Source: Massilia sp. IC2-477 (GTDB taxonomy: Bacteria; Pseudomonadota; Gammaproteobacteria; Burkholderiales; Burkholderiaceae_D). Taken from it: 64,000 nucleotides of DNA. Numbering within the stretch: the first letter of the stretch is position 1; each line of letters begins with the position of its first letter. The stretch lies in the NCBI RefSeq assembly GCF_020707265.1, contig NZ_JAJFEQ010000003.1:496001-560000 (forward strand), read 5' to 3'. Below the pieces are notes generated by a model. That model was not told the DNA's origin, made no database searches, and worked only from the letters and a program-made list of their open reading frames with translations. The position numbers and the translations under genes were made by a program. Below are positions 10,197-17,699 of this stretch, piece by piece.

Positions 10197-10229
10197 AAAT
10201 CGGCGCCACGCAGGCGCCGATTCTTTTTT
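10197..10229. terminator. rho-independent terminator, probably bidirectional
   Basis: Perfect 10-bp arms AATCGGCGCC (10198-10207) and GGCGCCGATT (10213-10222), then CTTTTTTA. It ends the diguanylate cyclase transcript on the plus strand. The A-rich left flank could also terminate the opposing stress-protein transcript ending at 10242. Confidence 0.85.
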
Positions 10230-10241
10230 ACAGCGTGTGGA

Positions 10242-12107
10242 TCAGGAAGTCATGCGATCCCAGCCGTGGCGCACGGCCGACTTCATCTTCTCCCAGGTCG
10301 ACTGGTCACCGCTGCCGTAGCGCGAATCCCAGTCGGTGCGCAGGTCGTTCTCGACCTCGCCCCACTGGCGGCCACGGTATTTCTCGTTGCGCGCCATCTC
10401 GGAACCGTAGCTGTAGGCCGGCTTGTAGTCGTCGTAGCTGCCGGCGCCGGTGGCGGTGCTGTAGGTGGCGTTCCAGTGGCTGCGGTACTCGCGGTCGTCG
10501 TCCTCGTCATCGGTCATGCGATCCCAGCCATGACGGACGGCGGTTTTCATCTTGTCCCAGGCGCCGCTGACGGCTGCGCCTGCGCCGGTGCCGGTGGTAC
10601 TCGAGGTCGACATGCCCGTGGTGCCGGTGGTGCCGGTGACGCGGGAATCCCAGCCGCGCGCCAGGTCGCCTTCGATATCGTCCCACGGCCGGTTGCGGTA
10701 CATCTCGCTCTTGCGCATCTCGGAACCATAGGAATACGCCGGCTTGACGCTGTCGTAGTCCATGCCGGAGTTGCTCAGGTTGGTATCGTAATGGCTGCGG
10801 TAATAGGTGTCGTCGTCGCGGTCCATGGTCATGCGATCCCAGCCGCGTTGGACGGCGGCCTTTATGCGGTCCCAGGTATCGCCGGCGGCGCTGCCGCCAT
10901 TGCGGGTGCTCCAGTCGCTGCGCAGGTCGTTCTCGACTTCGTCCCACTTGCGGCCGCGGTACTTGTCGCTACGTGCCATTTCCGAGCCATAGGCGTAGGC
11001 AGGCTTGACGCGATCGTAATCGTCGCCGCTGTAGTTGGCGAGGAAGTGGTTGCGGTAGGCGTCGTCATCGTCGCCGAAGAAATTGCTGCCGATAGCCAGG
11101 CCGCTGCCGCCGCCCGCGCCGGCATCCTGCGAACGCGAATAGATGCGCGACTTGCCGCGCTGGGTTTCGTTGTAGCCGGTGCTGCCGGAACCCATGGCCG
11201 TGTCGCGCTGCATCGAACCGCTGGTGCCCTGCATGGCCGAGCCGTCCAGCGAGGAGCCTTGCAGGGTGCCGCCCTGGATGCCCGAGCTGTGCAGGCTGCG
11301 GTCGCTCTGGGTGCCTTCGAGTGCGGACGCCTGCACCGAGTTTTCCTGCAGGGTGGAGGCCTGAAGCGAGGTGCCGCCGGTTGCGGTCAGGCCACTCTTG
11401 CCCTGCGGCTCCTGGTAGGTCGTGCCCATCGGCTCGGCCTGGTTGAGCGACTGCTGCTGGAACAGCTTGCGGTCGCCCGGATTGTCGAGCTGCTGGATCG
11501 CGTTCGGGCCCGATCCCGCGCCCATGCTGGCGCCGACGCCGGTGGACGAGATCGCCGCGCCGGTGGCAGTCATGCCGCCCTGGCTGGAGCCGGTATCGGA
11601 CTGCGCCGACATCTGCGACGACTGCTGCATGCCGCCGGCGCCGCTCATGCGCATCGATTCGGACAGACCACCCGAGGCGCCCAAGGTGCCCATGTCGGCG
11701 CCCGGGCCGGATGCCTGCTCGTCGATATCGGTCGGGCCGTAGCGCTCGACGATGTCGGCGGCGCGCTCGACTTCCGGCAGCGAATCGGCGCGCACGGTCA
11801 GCACGTGGTGGCCGCGGGTGACGGCGCCTTCATATTTGCTGACATGGGGGCTGTTGTCTGCGCCGAACAGGTCGGTGAAGAAGTGCTTGATGCTAGCGCC
11901 GATGCCCAGGCCGGTGCCGTCGGCCAGCGTGTCGGAGCTGGAATCATGGCTGGTGGACGGCTGTCCGGTGACACTGTCCGTCATGCCGGTCGGGTCGGCG
12001 TTGGAAAGCTTGACCTCGTCGCGCGAGAAGCCCGAGGACATCAGCTCGTTCATCGCATTCTGTGCGTCGGTCCGGTTGTCGAACACGGCTACAAGAGTAT
12101 GTTGCAT
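10242..12107 (-). CDS. stress protein: GSP17M-like domain, pentad linker and three C-terminal KPAYxYGSEM repeats
   Basis: A 621-residue protein. Residues 1-130 form a general-stress-protein-17M/YflT-like domain (HTLVAVFDNRTDAQNAMNEL start, ERYGPTDIDE end), nearly identical to that of the next gene. The centre (135-345) is Ser/Gly/Gln-rich, with a five-residue periodicity at 248-292. The C-terminus has three tandem repeats (about 347-430, 431-535, 536-621), each beginning DDD and containing KPAYxYGSEM, a W-D/G-E-rich stretch, and ending in GWDRMT. No signal peptide. The start at 12107 follows GGAGGAAC. Its own promoter-like element is at 12238-12263. The biochemical role is unknown; a stress link rests on the family only. 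Confidence 0.8.
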   Translation of the reverse strand: MQHTLVAVFDNRTDAQNAMNELMSSGFSRDEVKLSNADPTGMTDSVTGQPSTSHDSSSDTLADGTGLGIGASIKHFFTDLFGADNSPHVSKYEGAVTRGHHVLTVRADSLPEVERAADIVERYGPTDIDEQASGPGADMGTLGASGGLSESMRMSGAGGMQQSSQMSAQSDTGSSQGGMTATGAAISSTGVGASMGAGSGPNAIQQLDNPGDRKLFQQQSLNQAEPMGTTYQEPQGKSGLTATGGTSLQASTLQENSVQASALEGTQSDRSLHSSGIQGGTLQGSSLDGSAMQGTSGSMQRDTAMGSGSTGYNETQRGKSRIYSRSQDAGAGGGSGLAIGSNFFGDDDDAYRNHFLANYSGDDYDRVKPAYAYGSEMARSDKYRGRKWDEVENDLRSDWSTRNGGSAAGDTWDRIKAAVQRGWDRMTMDRDDDTYYRSHYDTNLSNSGMDYDSVKPAYSYGSEMRKSEMYRNRPWDDIEGDLARGWDSRVTGTTGTTGMSTSSTTGTGAGAAVSGAWDKMKTAVRHGWDRMTDDEDDDREYRSHWNATYSTATGAGSYDDYKPAYSYGSEMARNEKYRGRQWGEVENDLRTDWDSRYGSGDQSTWEKMKSAVRHGWDRMTS

Positions 12108-12237
12108 GGTCGTTCCTCCGTAAGGGGTGAATGTCGAAGCACGCGCGGGGTGCAGCGGAACAGTCCGACCCCGGCCCGCTCTGGCGAATGGGGCGAGGTC
12201 GCGACGGCTCATGGCACCCGGGGCGCGCATGTGCACG

Positions 12238-12263
12238 GGACCAGATTACTCCAAACCCGGCAG
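12238..12263 (-). promoter_or_regulatory. promoter-like element shared with the DUF2382 operon (copy A)
   Basis: On the plus strand GGACCAG (12238-12244), TACTCCAAAC (12247-12256) and CCGGCAG (12257-12263). The same three blocks in the same order occur at 14045-14074. On the coding strand the core reads GTTTGGAGTA. It lies 131 bp upstream of the stress-protein ATG. Confidence 0.5.
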
Positions 12264-12300
12264 TACCCGCGCGCGGCTGACCGGACAGTGGGAGCGATGT

Positions 12301-12327
12301 AAAAACGGCGCCCGGAGGCGCCGTTTT
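12301..12327 (-). terminator. rho-independent terminator of the DUF2382 operon
   Basis: Perfect 11-bp arms AAAACGGCGCC (12302-12312) and GGCGCCGTTTT (12317-12327) with loop CGGA. It lies 15 bp past the stop at 12343 and ends in a T-run on the minus strand. It separates the two paralogous stress genes into different transcripts. Confidence 0.88.
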
Positions 12328-12342
12328 GAGCCGCTTCTGCGA

Positions 12343-13557
12343 TCAGTAAGTCCGGTTGCTGCCCGTGTCGCCGGTCATCCGGTCCCAGCCATGGCGCACC
12401 GCCGCCTTCATCTTTTCCCAGGTCGAGGCGCCGCCGGCGCCGCCACGCGATTCCCAGTCGGTACGCAGGTCGGATTCGACATCGTCCCACTGGCGTCCGC
12501 TGTAGCGGCCGCTGCTGGCCATCTGCGAGCCGTAGCTGTAGGCCGGCGCATAGTCGTCATAGGAAGCACCCGAGCTGCCGTAGTTGCTGGTGAAGTGGTT
12601 GCGGAAATAGCTGTCGTCGTCGCGCAGGTCGGATTGCGCCATGGTGCCGCCCACGCGCTGCACGTCCACTTCGGTGTGGCGCACGGTGTCAGTGATCTGC
12701 TCCTGGCGTTCATTGACCTGCTTGCCGAGGGTGACTTCCTCGACGATGCGGGCCGATTTCTCGACCACGGCTTCCTCGGCGGTTTCGCGCATCTCGATGG
12801 TCTGCTCCTTGAAGGCGGTGGCGTCGGCCGGGCTGATCGGCTGGTCGACCACGCGGCGCTGCACGTCCACATGCTCTTCGCGCAGGCCGATGCTTTCATT
12901 GACCGGCGTCTCGACGATGCGCGAATAGATGCGCACGCCGCCGCGCTGCACTTCGCGCTTGCCGACCTTCAGCTGCTCTTCCACCACCGGGATCGACTGG
13001 GTGGCGGCGATGTTGGCGCCGGTCGCACCCGTCTGCATCTGGGTATCGCGCTGCAGCGAGGCGCCGCCGGCGAGCCCCTGCTGGGAGCCGGACTGCAGCG
13101 TGTCGGACTGCAGGCCGGACGACTGGGACGACATCGAGGACGAGCTCATGCCGCTGCCGCTACCGGCGAGCAGCGCGCCAGCGCCCATGCTGCCGACCCC
13201 GTCGGAATGCTCGTCGATGTCGGTCGGGCCGTAGCGCTCGATCAGGTCGGCCGCGCGCTCGACTTCCGGCAAGGAGTCCGCGGTCACGGTCAGCACGTGC
13301 TGGCCGCGGGTCACGGCGCCTTCGTAGCGGTTGGCGTGATCGCTGTTGTCGGTGCCGAACAGGTTGCTGAAGAAGCTCTTGATGCCACCGCCGATGCCAA
13401 GGTCGTCATCGGCGCCGGACGATGCCGACGTGGCGCTGCCGGCGTCGCTGCCGGAGAGGCGCGCGTCAGTGCTGGAAAAGCCCGAGGACAGCAGTTCGTT
13501 GAGGGCATTCTGGGCGTCGGTACGGTTGTCGAAGACAGCTACAAGCGTGTGTTGCAT
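12343..13557 (-). CDS. stress protein: GSP17M-like domain, DUF2382 (YsnF) domain and one C-terminal KPAYxYGSEM-type repeat
   Basis: A 404-residue paralogue of the 10242-12107 protein: the first 20 residues differ at one position only. After the GSP17M-like domain (1-125) and a Ser/Gly-rich linker comes a DUF2382/YsnF domain at about 185-305, recognisable from IPVVEEQLKVGKREV and paired VVEE/VEEV strands. The end has a single copy of the repeat (APAYSYGSQM ... GWDRMT). GGAGG lies seven bases before the ATG at 13557. It is 28 bp downstream of a stand-alone DUF2382 gene, with which it forms an operon. DUF2382 proteins are associated with stress and desiccation responses; the molecular function is not known. 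Confidence 0.82.
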   Translation of the reverse strand: MQHTLVAVFDNRTDAQNALNELLSSGFSSTDARLSGSDAGSATSASSGADDDLGIGGGIKSFFSNLFGTDNSDHANRYEGAVTRGQHVLTVTADSLPEVERAADLIERYGPTDIDEHSDGVGSMGAGALLAGSGSGMSSSSMSSQSSGLQSDTLQSGSQQGLAGGASLQRDTQMQTGATGANIAATQSIPVVEEQLKVGKREVQRGGVRIYSRIVETPVNESIGLREEHVDVQRRVVDQPISPADATAFKEQTIEMRETAEEAVVEKSARIVEEVTLGKQVNERQEQITDTVRHTEVDVQRVGGTMAQSDLRDDDSYFRNHFTSNYGSSGASYDDYAPAYSYGSQMASSGRYSGRQWDDVESDLRTDWESRGGAGGASTWEKMKAAVRHGWDRMTGDTGSNRTY

Positions 13558-13585
13558 GGTAAGACCTCCGGAAACAGGGGTTGAG

Positions 13586-14011
13586 TCAGGGTGAAGGTGG
13601 CGCGCCGGCGTCGTCGAAGCGCTCGACCTCGACCCGCTCGGCCTTGAGCGGGACGGTGTCGTGGTAGCTCTCCTCGCGCTGGATGCGGGTGATGTGCAGC
13701 TCTTCCTTGATGCGCAGGCGGCGTTCCACCACCAGCACTTCCTCGAGCACGGGGACGACCAGGGTGTCGCCCTCGTAGCGTGGCGCCGGCGTTTCGCCGG
13801 CGTCCACCACACGGTCGACCGCCACCCGCCGGACCTCCATCTCGTCGCGCATGAGGCGCTCGTCGATGGTGACCGGCTGTTCGGTAACGGTTTTATGGAT
13901 GCGCACGCCGCGGCCGGTGTCGACCACGCGGGTGCCGACTGCGAGCTGCTCCTCGATCACGGGGATCCGCAGACCGTCCTGGCCTATGGATTCGTGGGAA
14001 TTGCTGGACAT
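13586..14011 (-). CDS. DUF2382 (YsnF/AvaK) domain protein
   Basis: A 141-residue soluble protein that is almost entirely a DUF2382 domain. It has two half-repeats, IPVIEEQLAVGTRVV near residue 15 and VVPVLEEVLVVERRL near residue 90, each followed by a charged strand pair. It is homologous to the central domain of the next gene downstream. The start at 14011 was chosen for the GAGGAGG 8 bases upstream; an in-frame start at 14065 would run through the promoter-like element. First gene of a two-gene operon ending at the terminator at 12301-12327. Confidence 0.83.
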   Translation of the reverse strand: MSSNSHESIGQDGLRIPVIEEQLAVGTRVVDTGRGVRIHKTVTEQPVTIDERLMRDEMEVRRVAVDRVVDAGETPAPRYEGDTLVVPVLEEVLVVERRLRIKEELHITRIQREESYHDTVPLKAERVEVERFDDAGAPPSP

Positions 14012-14044
14012 CTGCCGCCTCCTCGGTATCGCAAATGCGAGAGC

Positions 14045-14074
14045 GGACCAGCGTACTCCAAACATCGCCGGCAG
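14045..14074 (-). promoter_or_regulatory. promoter-like element shared with the paralogous stress gene (copy B)
   Basis: GGACCAG (14045-14051), TACTCCAAAC (14054-14063) and CCGGCAG (14068-14074) on the plus strand, matching copy A at 12238-12263 block for block, with a 4-base insertion before the last block. It lies 34-63 bp upstream of the ATG, a position suited to a promoter. Confidence 0.5.
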
Positions 14075-14116
14075 CGCACACCCTTGACGGGCGGCATGCC
14101 GGCCGGGGCGGCAGGG

Positions 14117-14374
14117 TCAGGAGAAGGGATTGTCGACCGTCTTGACGGCGGGCGGCGGCAGCTGTTCCGGCAGCTCGCGCGCCTCGAGGGCGGTGACGAT
14201 TTCGCCCAGCTGCGCGTGCAGGCGGCGCGCCGCTTCCAGGCCGGCCTGGTCGGCGGTCAGGTCGAGGTCGCCCGAGATGGTGATGCGGTCGAGACGGTTT
14301 TCCAGCATCAGATTGCCGATCTCTAGCACGTCGGCTTCGTTGGCGTAGGGGGTAAAACTTTTTTTCCTGCTCAT
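14117..14374 (-). CDS. small conserved-looking protein downstream of the endonuclease
   Basis: An 85-residue acidic, probably helical protein (NEADVLEIGNLMLENRLDRI start) with no signal peptide or membrane segment. The ATG at 14374 lies 11 bp past the endonuclease stop and has GGAG upstream. The segment LENRLDRITISGDLDLTADQ suggests a compact alpha/beta fold. No family is recognised with certainty. Because the two genes are so close, it is either an accessory of the endonuclease or an unrelated passenger; cytosolic location makes a role as an inhibitor of the secreted enzyme only speculative. Confidence 0.7.
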   Translation of the reverse strand: MSRKKSFTPYANEADVLEIGNLMLENRLDRITISGDLDLTADQAGLEAARRLHAQLGEIVTALEARELPEQLPPPAVKTVDNPFS

Positions 14375-14385
14375 GGCTTCTCCGG

Positions 14386-15183
14386 TCAGTAGCGGTTCCG
14401 GTCGCGGCTCTTGCCCTGGCGGATCTTCGGCAGCGCGAGCATGCGCTCCTTTTGCTGCCGGCTCAGGGAGGGCAGCAGTTCGATGCCGACGATGCGTTCG
14501 AGCTCCGCCACCGGGATCACCTGGATCGGCGCGTCGCCGCGGTTCTCGACGAACCAGGCGGCGGCCGCCTTCTGGCGGGGACTGTACACCACCTTGTACA
14601 GGTGGGTGGGCACGAGTACGTTGCCGACCTTTTGCAGGCTGCTGCCGAGGAAGGCCGGGCCGGTGATCACGTACAGCGAGCCTTCGCGCTTGGCCATCTT
14701 GCGCACCGCGCCTTCGATCGGCGCCCAGATGTGGCGGTTGTGCTCGCGGTCCTGCGGCACCATGTTCGCCAGCGAGAAGCTCTCGCGCTGGGCGCGCCGG
14801 TCCGGCATGTCGCCGTTGGGCGCCAGGTGGCCGCGGTCGAAGCCGCTGCGGGCATAGTCGGACAGTTCGGCGCGCTGGCCGCGCGGCAGGCGCGGCTCGG
14901 GATGGAAGGCGTTGTCGCGGTCCAGGCCTTCGGCGGCCTCCAGCTGGCTCGGCGCCAGGTGTTCGGCCGACCACAGCGCGGTGCGGGTCACGCCCGAATG
15001 CATCACGCCGAATTCGCTGTAACAGAGTTCGCGGGTGGCGGCGCCCAGCTTCGGGTTGCGGATTTCCGGCGCGCGGCCATCCAGGTAGTGGGAAGGACAA
15101 CCGGCGGCCTGGACGGCGCCGGCGGCCAGCAGCGCACCTGCAAAGGACAGGCGCGCAAGACGGGCCAGCAAGGCTTGGAACAT
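14386..15183 (-). CDS. secreted DNA/RNA non-specific endonuclease
   Basis: Metal-dependent beta-beta-alpha-metal nuclease of the Serratia NucA family. The 265-residue precursor has a signal peptide of about 26 residues ending in AVQA-AG. The DRGH motif is at 116-119 with catalytic His119. Asn149 and Glu157 follow at exactly the spacing of His89-Asn119-Glu127 in the Serratia enzyme. A periplasmic or extracellular role in nucleic-acid scavenging or matrix turnover is expected. It is transcribed with the 85-residue gene downstream. Confidence 0.9.
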   Translation of the reverse strand: MFQALLARLARLSFAGALLAAGAVQAAGCPSHYLDGRAPEIRNPKLGAATRELCYSEFGVMHSGVTRTALWSAEHLAPSQLEAAEGLDRDNAFHPEPRLPRGQRAELSDYARSGFDRGHLAPNGDMPDRRAQRESFSLANMVPQDREHNRHIWAPIEGAVRKMAKREGSLYVITGPAFLGSSLQKVGNVLVPTHLYKVVYSPRQKAAAAWFVENRGDAPIQVIPVAELERIVGIELLPSLSRQQKERMLALPKIRQGKSRDRNRY

Positions 15184-15358
15184 GTTGAGCTAATCAAAAC
15201 TATCGATAGGGCGCATTGTAGCCGAGCGACCTTGAGGGCCGTCAAACACAACCGCAAAAATGCATGCGCACGATTGGAAATGCGTTTCCGGCAAGAATAC
15301 GTTAGACTTTTGCCTTTCTCAACAAAAGATTCCTTTTGGGAAATTTCACCCGAAGCGA

Positions 15359-15751
15359 ATGAATCGTCCGCCGATCCCAGAGGACTTGCGCCGTTTCATC
15401 TTGACGAGCGTACCCTCCGTGCCCTTCCTCGAAGCGCTGCTGCTGCTGCGTGCAAATCCCGGCCAGGAATGGACTGGGGAGATGCTCGCCGGCCGCCTGT
15501 ATACCAGCGAACGCACGGCCCAGGGCCTCCTCGACGAGCTGTGCCGGGCCGGCATGGCCGCGCCCTGCCCTGCGCCACAGGCGCAACAGTATTGCTACGC
15601 CCCGGCGAGCGAGGCCCTGCGCGAACGCGTCGACAACCTGGCCGAGCTGTACTCGCGCCACCTGGTCGACATCACCAACCTGATCCACTCCACACTGGAC
15701 CGGAAGGCGCAGCAGTTCGCCGACGCCTTCCGCCTGCGTAAGGAACATTAA
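15359..15751 (+). CDS. winged-helix transcriptional regulator-like protein
   Basis: A 130-residue protein with a helix-turn-helix of the winged type at about 20-75 (LLLLRANPG, WTGEMLAGRLYTSERTAQGLLDEL as the core) and a helical C-terminus (ERVDNLAELYSRHLVDITNLIHS). It begins MNRPPIPEDLRRF; longer in-frame openings run back into the AT-richer promoter region. Its stop codon is immediately followed by the ATG of the next gene, so it is co-transcribed with two small membrane proteins. It may be an autoregulator of this operon. No ligand domain is evident. Confidence 0.72.
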   Translation: MNRPPIPEDLRRFILTSVPSVPFLEALLLLRANPGQEWTGEMLAGRLYTSERTAQGLLDELCRAGMAAPCPAPQAQQYCYAPASEALRERVDNLAELYSRHLVDITNLIHSTLDRKAQQFADAFRLRKEH

Positions 15752-16009
15752 ATGGGCGAACTCATCTATACCTTGTGCATGCTGACCTCGCTGGCCTGTA
15801 CCTGGCTGCTCTTTGCCAGCTACCGGCGGACGCGCTACCGCCTCCTGTTCTGGAGCGGGCTGTGCTTTGCAGTGATGACGTTCAACAATCTGTTCCTGAT
15901 TTTCGACAAGATCGTGTTCCCGAATGTCGATTTCATGCCGCTGCGGGTGATCAGCGCCTTGGTCGCCTGCCTGCTGCTGCTCTACGGCCTGATCTACGAG
16001 AAGGAGTGA
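15752..16009 (+). CDS. small membrane protein, DUF5985-like (first of a pair)
   Basis: 85 residues with three hydrophobic segments at about 3-22, 31-50 and 64-80, separated by a basic loop YRRTRYR and ending in YEKE. It resembles the DUF5985 family of short proteobacterial membrane proteins (from memory). It abuts the regulator stop (TAA-ATG) and precedes a second protein with the same plan after 4 bp. The two probably form a heteromer, by analogy with other paired small membrane proteins. Confidence 0.75.
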   Translation: MGELIYTLCMLTSLACTWLLFASYRRTRYRLLFWSGLCFAVMTFNNLFLIFDKIVFPNVDFMPLRVISALVACLLLLYGLIYEKE

Positions 16010-16013
16010 AGCG

Positions 16014-16283
16014 ATGATCCAGATGATGTATGGCGCGATCTCGATGGCTTCGCTCACCATCGCCCTGTTCTTCCTGCGCTTCTGGCGCAATACCGGCGAC
16101 CGCTTCTTCCTGTATTTCGCCCTGTCCTTCTTCATCGAAGGCCTGCACCGCGTGTATTCGGCGGTACTGAACGAGGCGGGCGAGGATTCGCCCGCGCACT
16201 ACCTGATCCGGGTGCTGGCCTACGGGCTGATCGTGTGGGCGATCGTGGAGAAGAACCTGCCGCCCAAGGACCGGCGCGACTAG
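16014..16283 (+). CDS. small membrane protein, DUF5985-like (second of a pair)
   Basis: 89 residues with the same layout as the preceding gene: TM1 at about 5-23, a basic turn RFWRNTGDRFF, TM2 at about 30-47, a polar loop and TM3 at about 64-80, ending IVEKNLPPKDRRD. The shared positions (aromatic-Arg turn after TM1, Tyr/Phe-rich TM2, EK after TM3) suggest ancestral duplication. The start has GGAGTGAAGCG upstream, overlapping the previous stop. Function unknown. Confidence 0.75.
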   Translation: MIQMMYGAISMASLTIALFFLRFWRNTGDRFFLYFALSFFIEGLHRVYSAVLNEAGEDSPAHYLIRVLAYGLIVWAIVEKNLPPKDRRD

Positions 16284-16348
16284 CGTGCGCCCGCCGCCGG
16301 AGGGCGGCGCGATAATGGGCCATGATAAACCGTCAACAGGAGGACAGC

Positions 16349-16621
16349 ATGGCCCCACCCACCCAGCCAGGACAGAACCCGGCCAAGCCAAACGACAACC
16401 CGATCGCCGGCGGCGGCCAGGACCAGCGTTCCGAGAACCTGCTTCCCGGTGAAGAAGGCGCCGAGGACGGCCGCTTCGACGTAGCCGAAGAAGTGAGCCT
16501 CGACCAGCATTCCGACGAAGCGCGCCACGTCGGCCAACTGCCCGAGAACGGCATCGCCGACGCCGTGCCGGACGCGCTCAAGACCCCGGTGCCCTCGCAG
16601 GGCGTGCCGGACAAAGCGTAA
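16349..16621 (+). CDS. small acidic, probably disordered protein
   Basis: A 90-residue protein rich in Pro, Gly, Asp, Glu and Gln, with no hydrophobic core, membrane segment or signal peptide, and no Cys or Trp. The ATG at 16349 is preceded by AGGAGGACAGC, an excellent ribosome-binding site, which argues that it is real despite its composition. An in-frame ATG at 16322 lacks one. Composition resembles hydrophilin-type stress proteins, and it lies among stress genes, but that is inference. Confidence 0.65.
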   Translation: MAPPTQPGQNPAKPNDNPIAGGGQDQRSENLLPGEEGAEDGRFDVAEEVSLDQHSDEARHVGQLPENGIADAVPDALKTPVPSQGVPDKA

Positions 16622-16655
16622 TCTCCTGGGCCGCCGCGGGCGGCCCGTCCCCGCT

Positions 16656-17489
16656 TCAGCCCCCCATCGTCACGCCCATCTTCAGGCCCTCGATCGTATG
16701 CGCCTGGTAGATCGGCTCGAGCTGGTCGACCACGCGGCAGTTCAGGTGGCGGCGCACCCCGTCCGGCAGGCTGTCGTAATAGGCGCGCGACATCTGCAGG
16801 TCGTGCTTGATGGCGTTGGTGGCGTCCGGCGCGTCGGCGCCCACCACCAGCACCGGGCGCGACAGGTTCGAACGGTTGGCGGTGCCGCGGTGGATGGTCA
16901 GCGCGGAGCGCGCCGAGATGTCGCCTACCTTCGGCAGCTTGCGCTGGGCCAGCGCCTCGTAGCGCGGGTACAGGGACTTGTCCGGGAACATCGGGTCGCC
17001 CTGGTACAGGTCCCACTGGGTGCCGGGCGCGATCTCGAACGGTCCCATGTCCTCGGTCACGTCGACCGTGGTGAGATTGAAGGCGAGCGAACTGAGGCGC
17101 CGGCCCTGCACGGTTTCCGGCGGCGAGGCGAAATCGCGGTGCCAGGGCTGGTGCATGGCGCCCGGGCCCGGCACGTCGAAGCCGACTTCGACGATACGCC
17201 ACTCCGGCCCCAGCACCGCGCTGCACACCGCGTGGATCCAGGGGTGGGCGGCGATCGTCACGAAGGAGCGCAGGCGCTCCGGATGCACCTCGACGTAGTA
17301 GCGGTTCGGGCCGCGGTTGAGCGCCCCGCCCTCGCGCCCCAGCGCTTCCTCGAACAGGCGGTCGATGTCGGCGCGCAGTTCGCCGATCAGCTCGCGGCTG
17401 AAGGCGCCGCGGCAGGCGATGATCCCGTCCCCATAGATGCCGCGCATGATGTCGGCCACGTCGTATTGTGCGGCTGCTCCGCTGTCCAT
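16656..17489 (-). CDS. phytanoyl-CoA dioxygenase (PhyH) family Fe(II)/2-oxoglutarate oxygenase
   Basis: A 277-residue hydroxylase-type enzyme. The iron triad is visible as His117-x-Asp119 (HRDF) and His200 (TIHRGTANRS), with Arg206 or Arg211 placed to bind 2-oxoglutarate. PhyH relatives hydroxylate small molecules, including ectoine (EctD) and halogenation or antibiotic intermediates. No ectoine genes are nearby and the substrate is unknown. GAGGAGG precedes the ATG at 17489; a longer reading from 17567 has no signal. Divergent from the hybrid kinase, with a perfect palindrome between them. Confidence 0.82.
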   Translation of the reverse strand: MDSGAAAQYDVADIMRGIYGDGIIACRGAFSRELIGELRADIDRLFEEALGREGGALNRGPNRYYVEVHPERLRSFVTIAAHPWIHAVCSAVLGPEWRIVEVGFDVPGPGAMHQPWHRDFASPPETVQGRRLSSLAFNLTTVDVTEDMGPFEIAPGTQWDLYQGDPMFPDKSLYPRYEALAQRKLPKVGDISARSALTIHRGTANRSNLSRPVLVVGADAPDATNAIKHDLQMSRAYYDSLPDGVRRHLNCRVVDQLEPIYQAHTIEGLKMGVTMGG

Positions 17490-17561
17490 GTTTTTTCCTC
17501 CTCTGTCTGGCCTGTGGCCGCGCGCCTGGCCGGCGTGCTGCCCTGAGAGCGCAAATACTAC

Positions 17562-17573
17562 TGGCAATTGCCA
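17562..17573. promoter_or_regulatory. palindrome between the dioxygenase and hybrid kinase genes
   Basis: TGGCAATTGCCA is a perfect 12-bp palindrome in the 210-bp divergent intergenic region, 73 bp from the dioxygenase ATG. It is a candidate operator for one or both genes. Confidence 0.4.
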
Positions 17574-17667
17574 AGGCGCGGCGCGAGCGCGGCGCTACGC
17601 ATCCTGCGGGCGTTGACAGGAAGGCATCGGGACCGTAGATTGACGCCCAGACCGAGGAGAAGCACGC

Positions 17668-17699
17668 ATGCGACGATCAACCCACCGCTGGGGACACCC

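Noticed and set aside
10188-12302. Long plus-strand open frame of about 700 codons opposite the stress-protein gene
   Set aside because: It is a GC-skew shadow: composition is Ala/Val/His/Gly rich, it lacks a ribosome-binding site, and the minus-strand gene has clear domains, repeats and a Shine-Dalgarno sequence.
16656-17489. Ectoine hydroxylase (EctD)
   Set aside because: The protein is of the PhyH family, but no ectABC genes are adjacent and the EctD-specific sequence block was not recognised.
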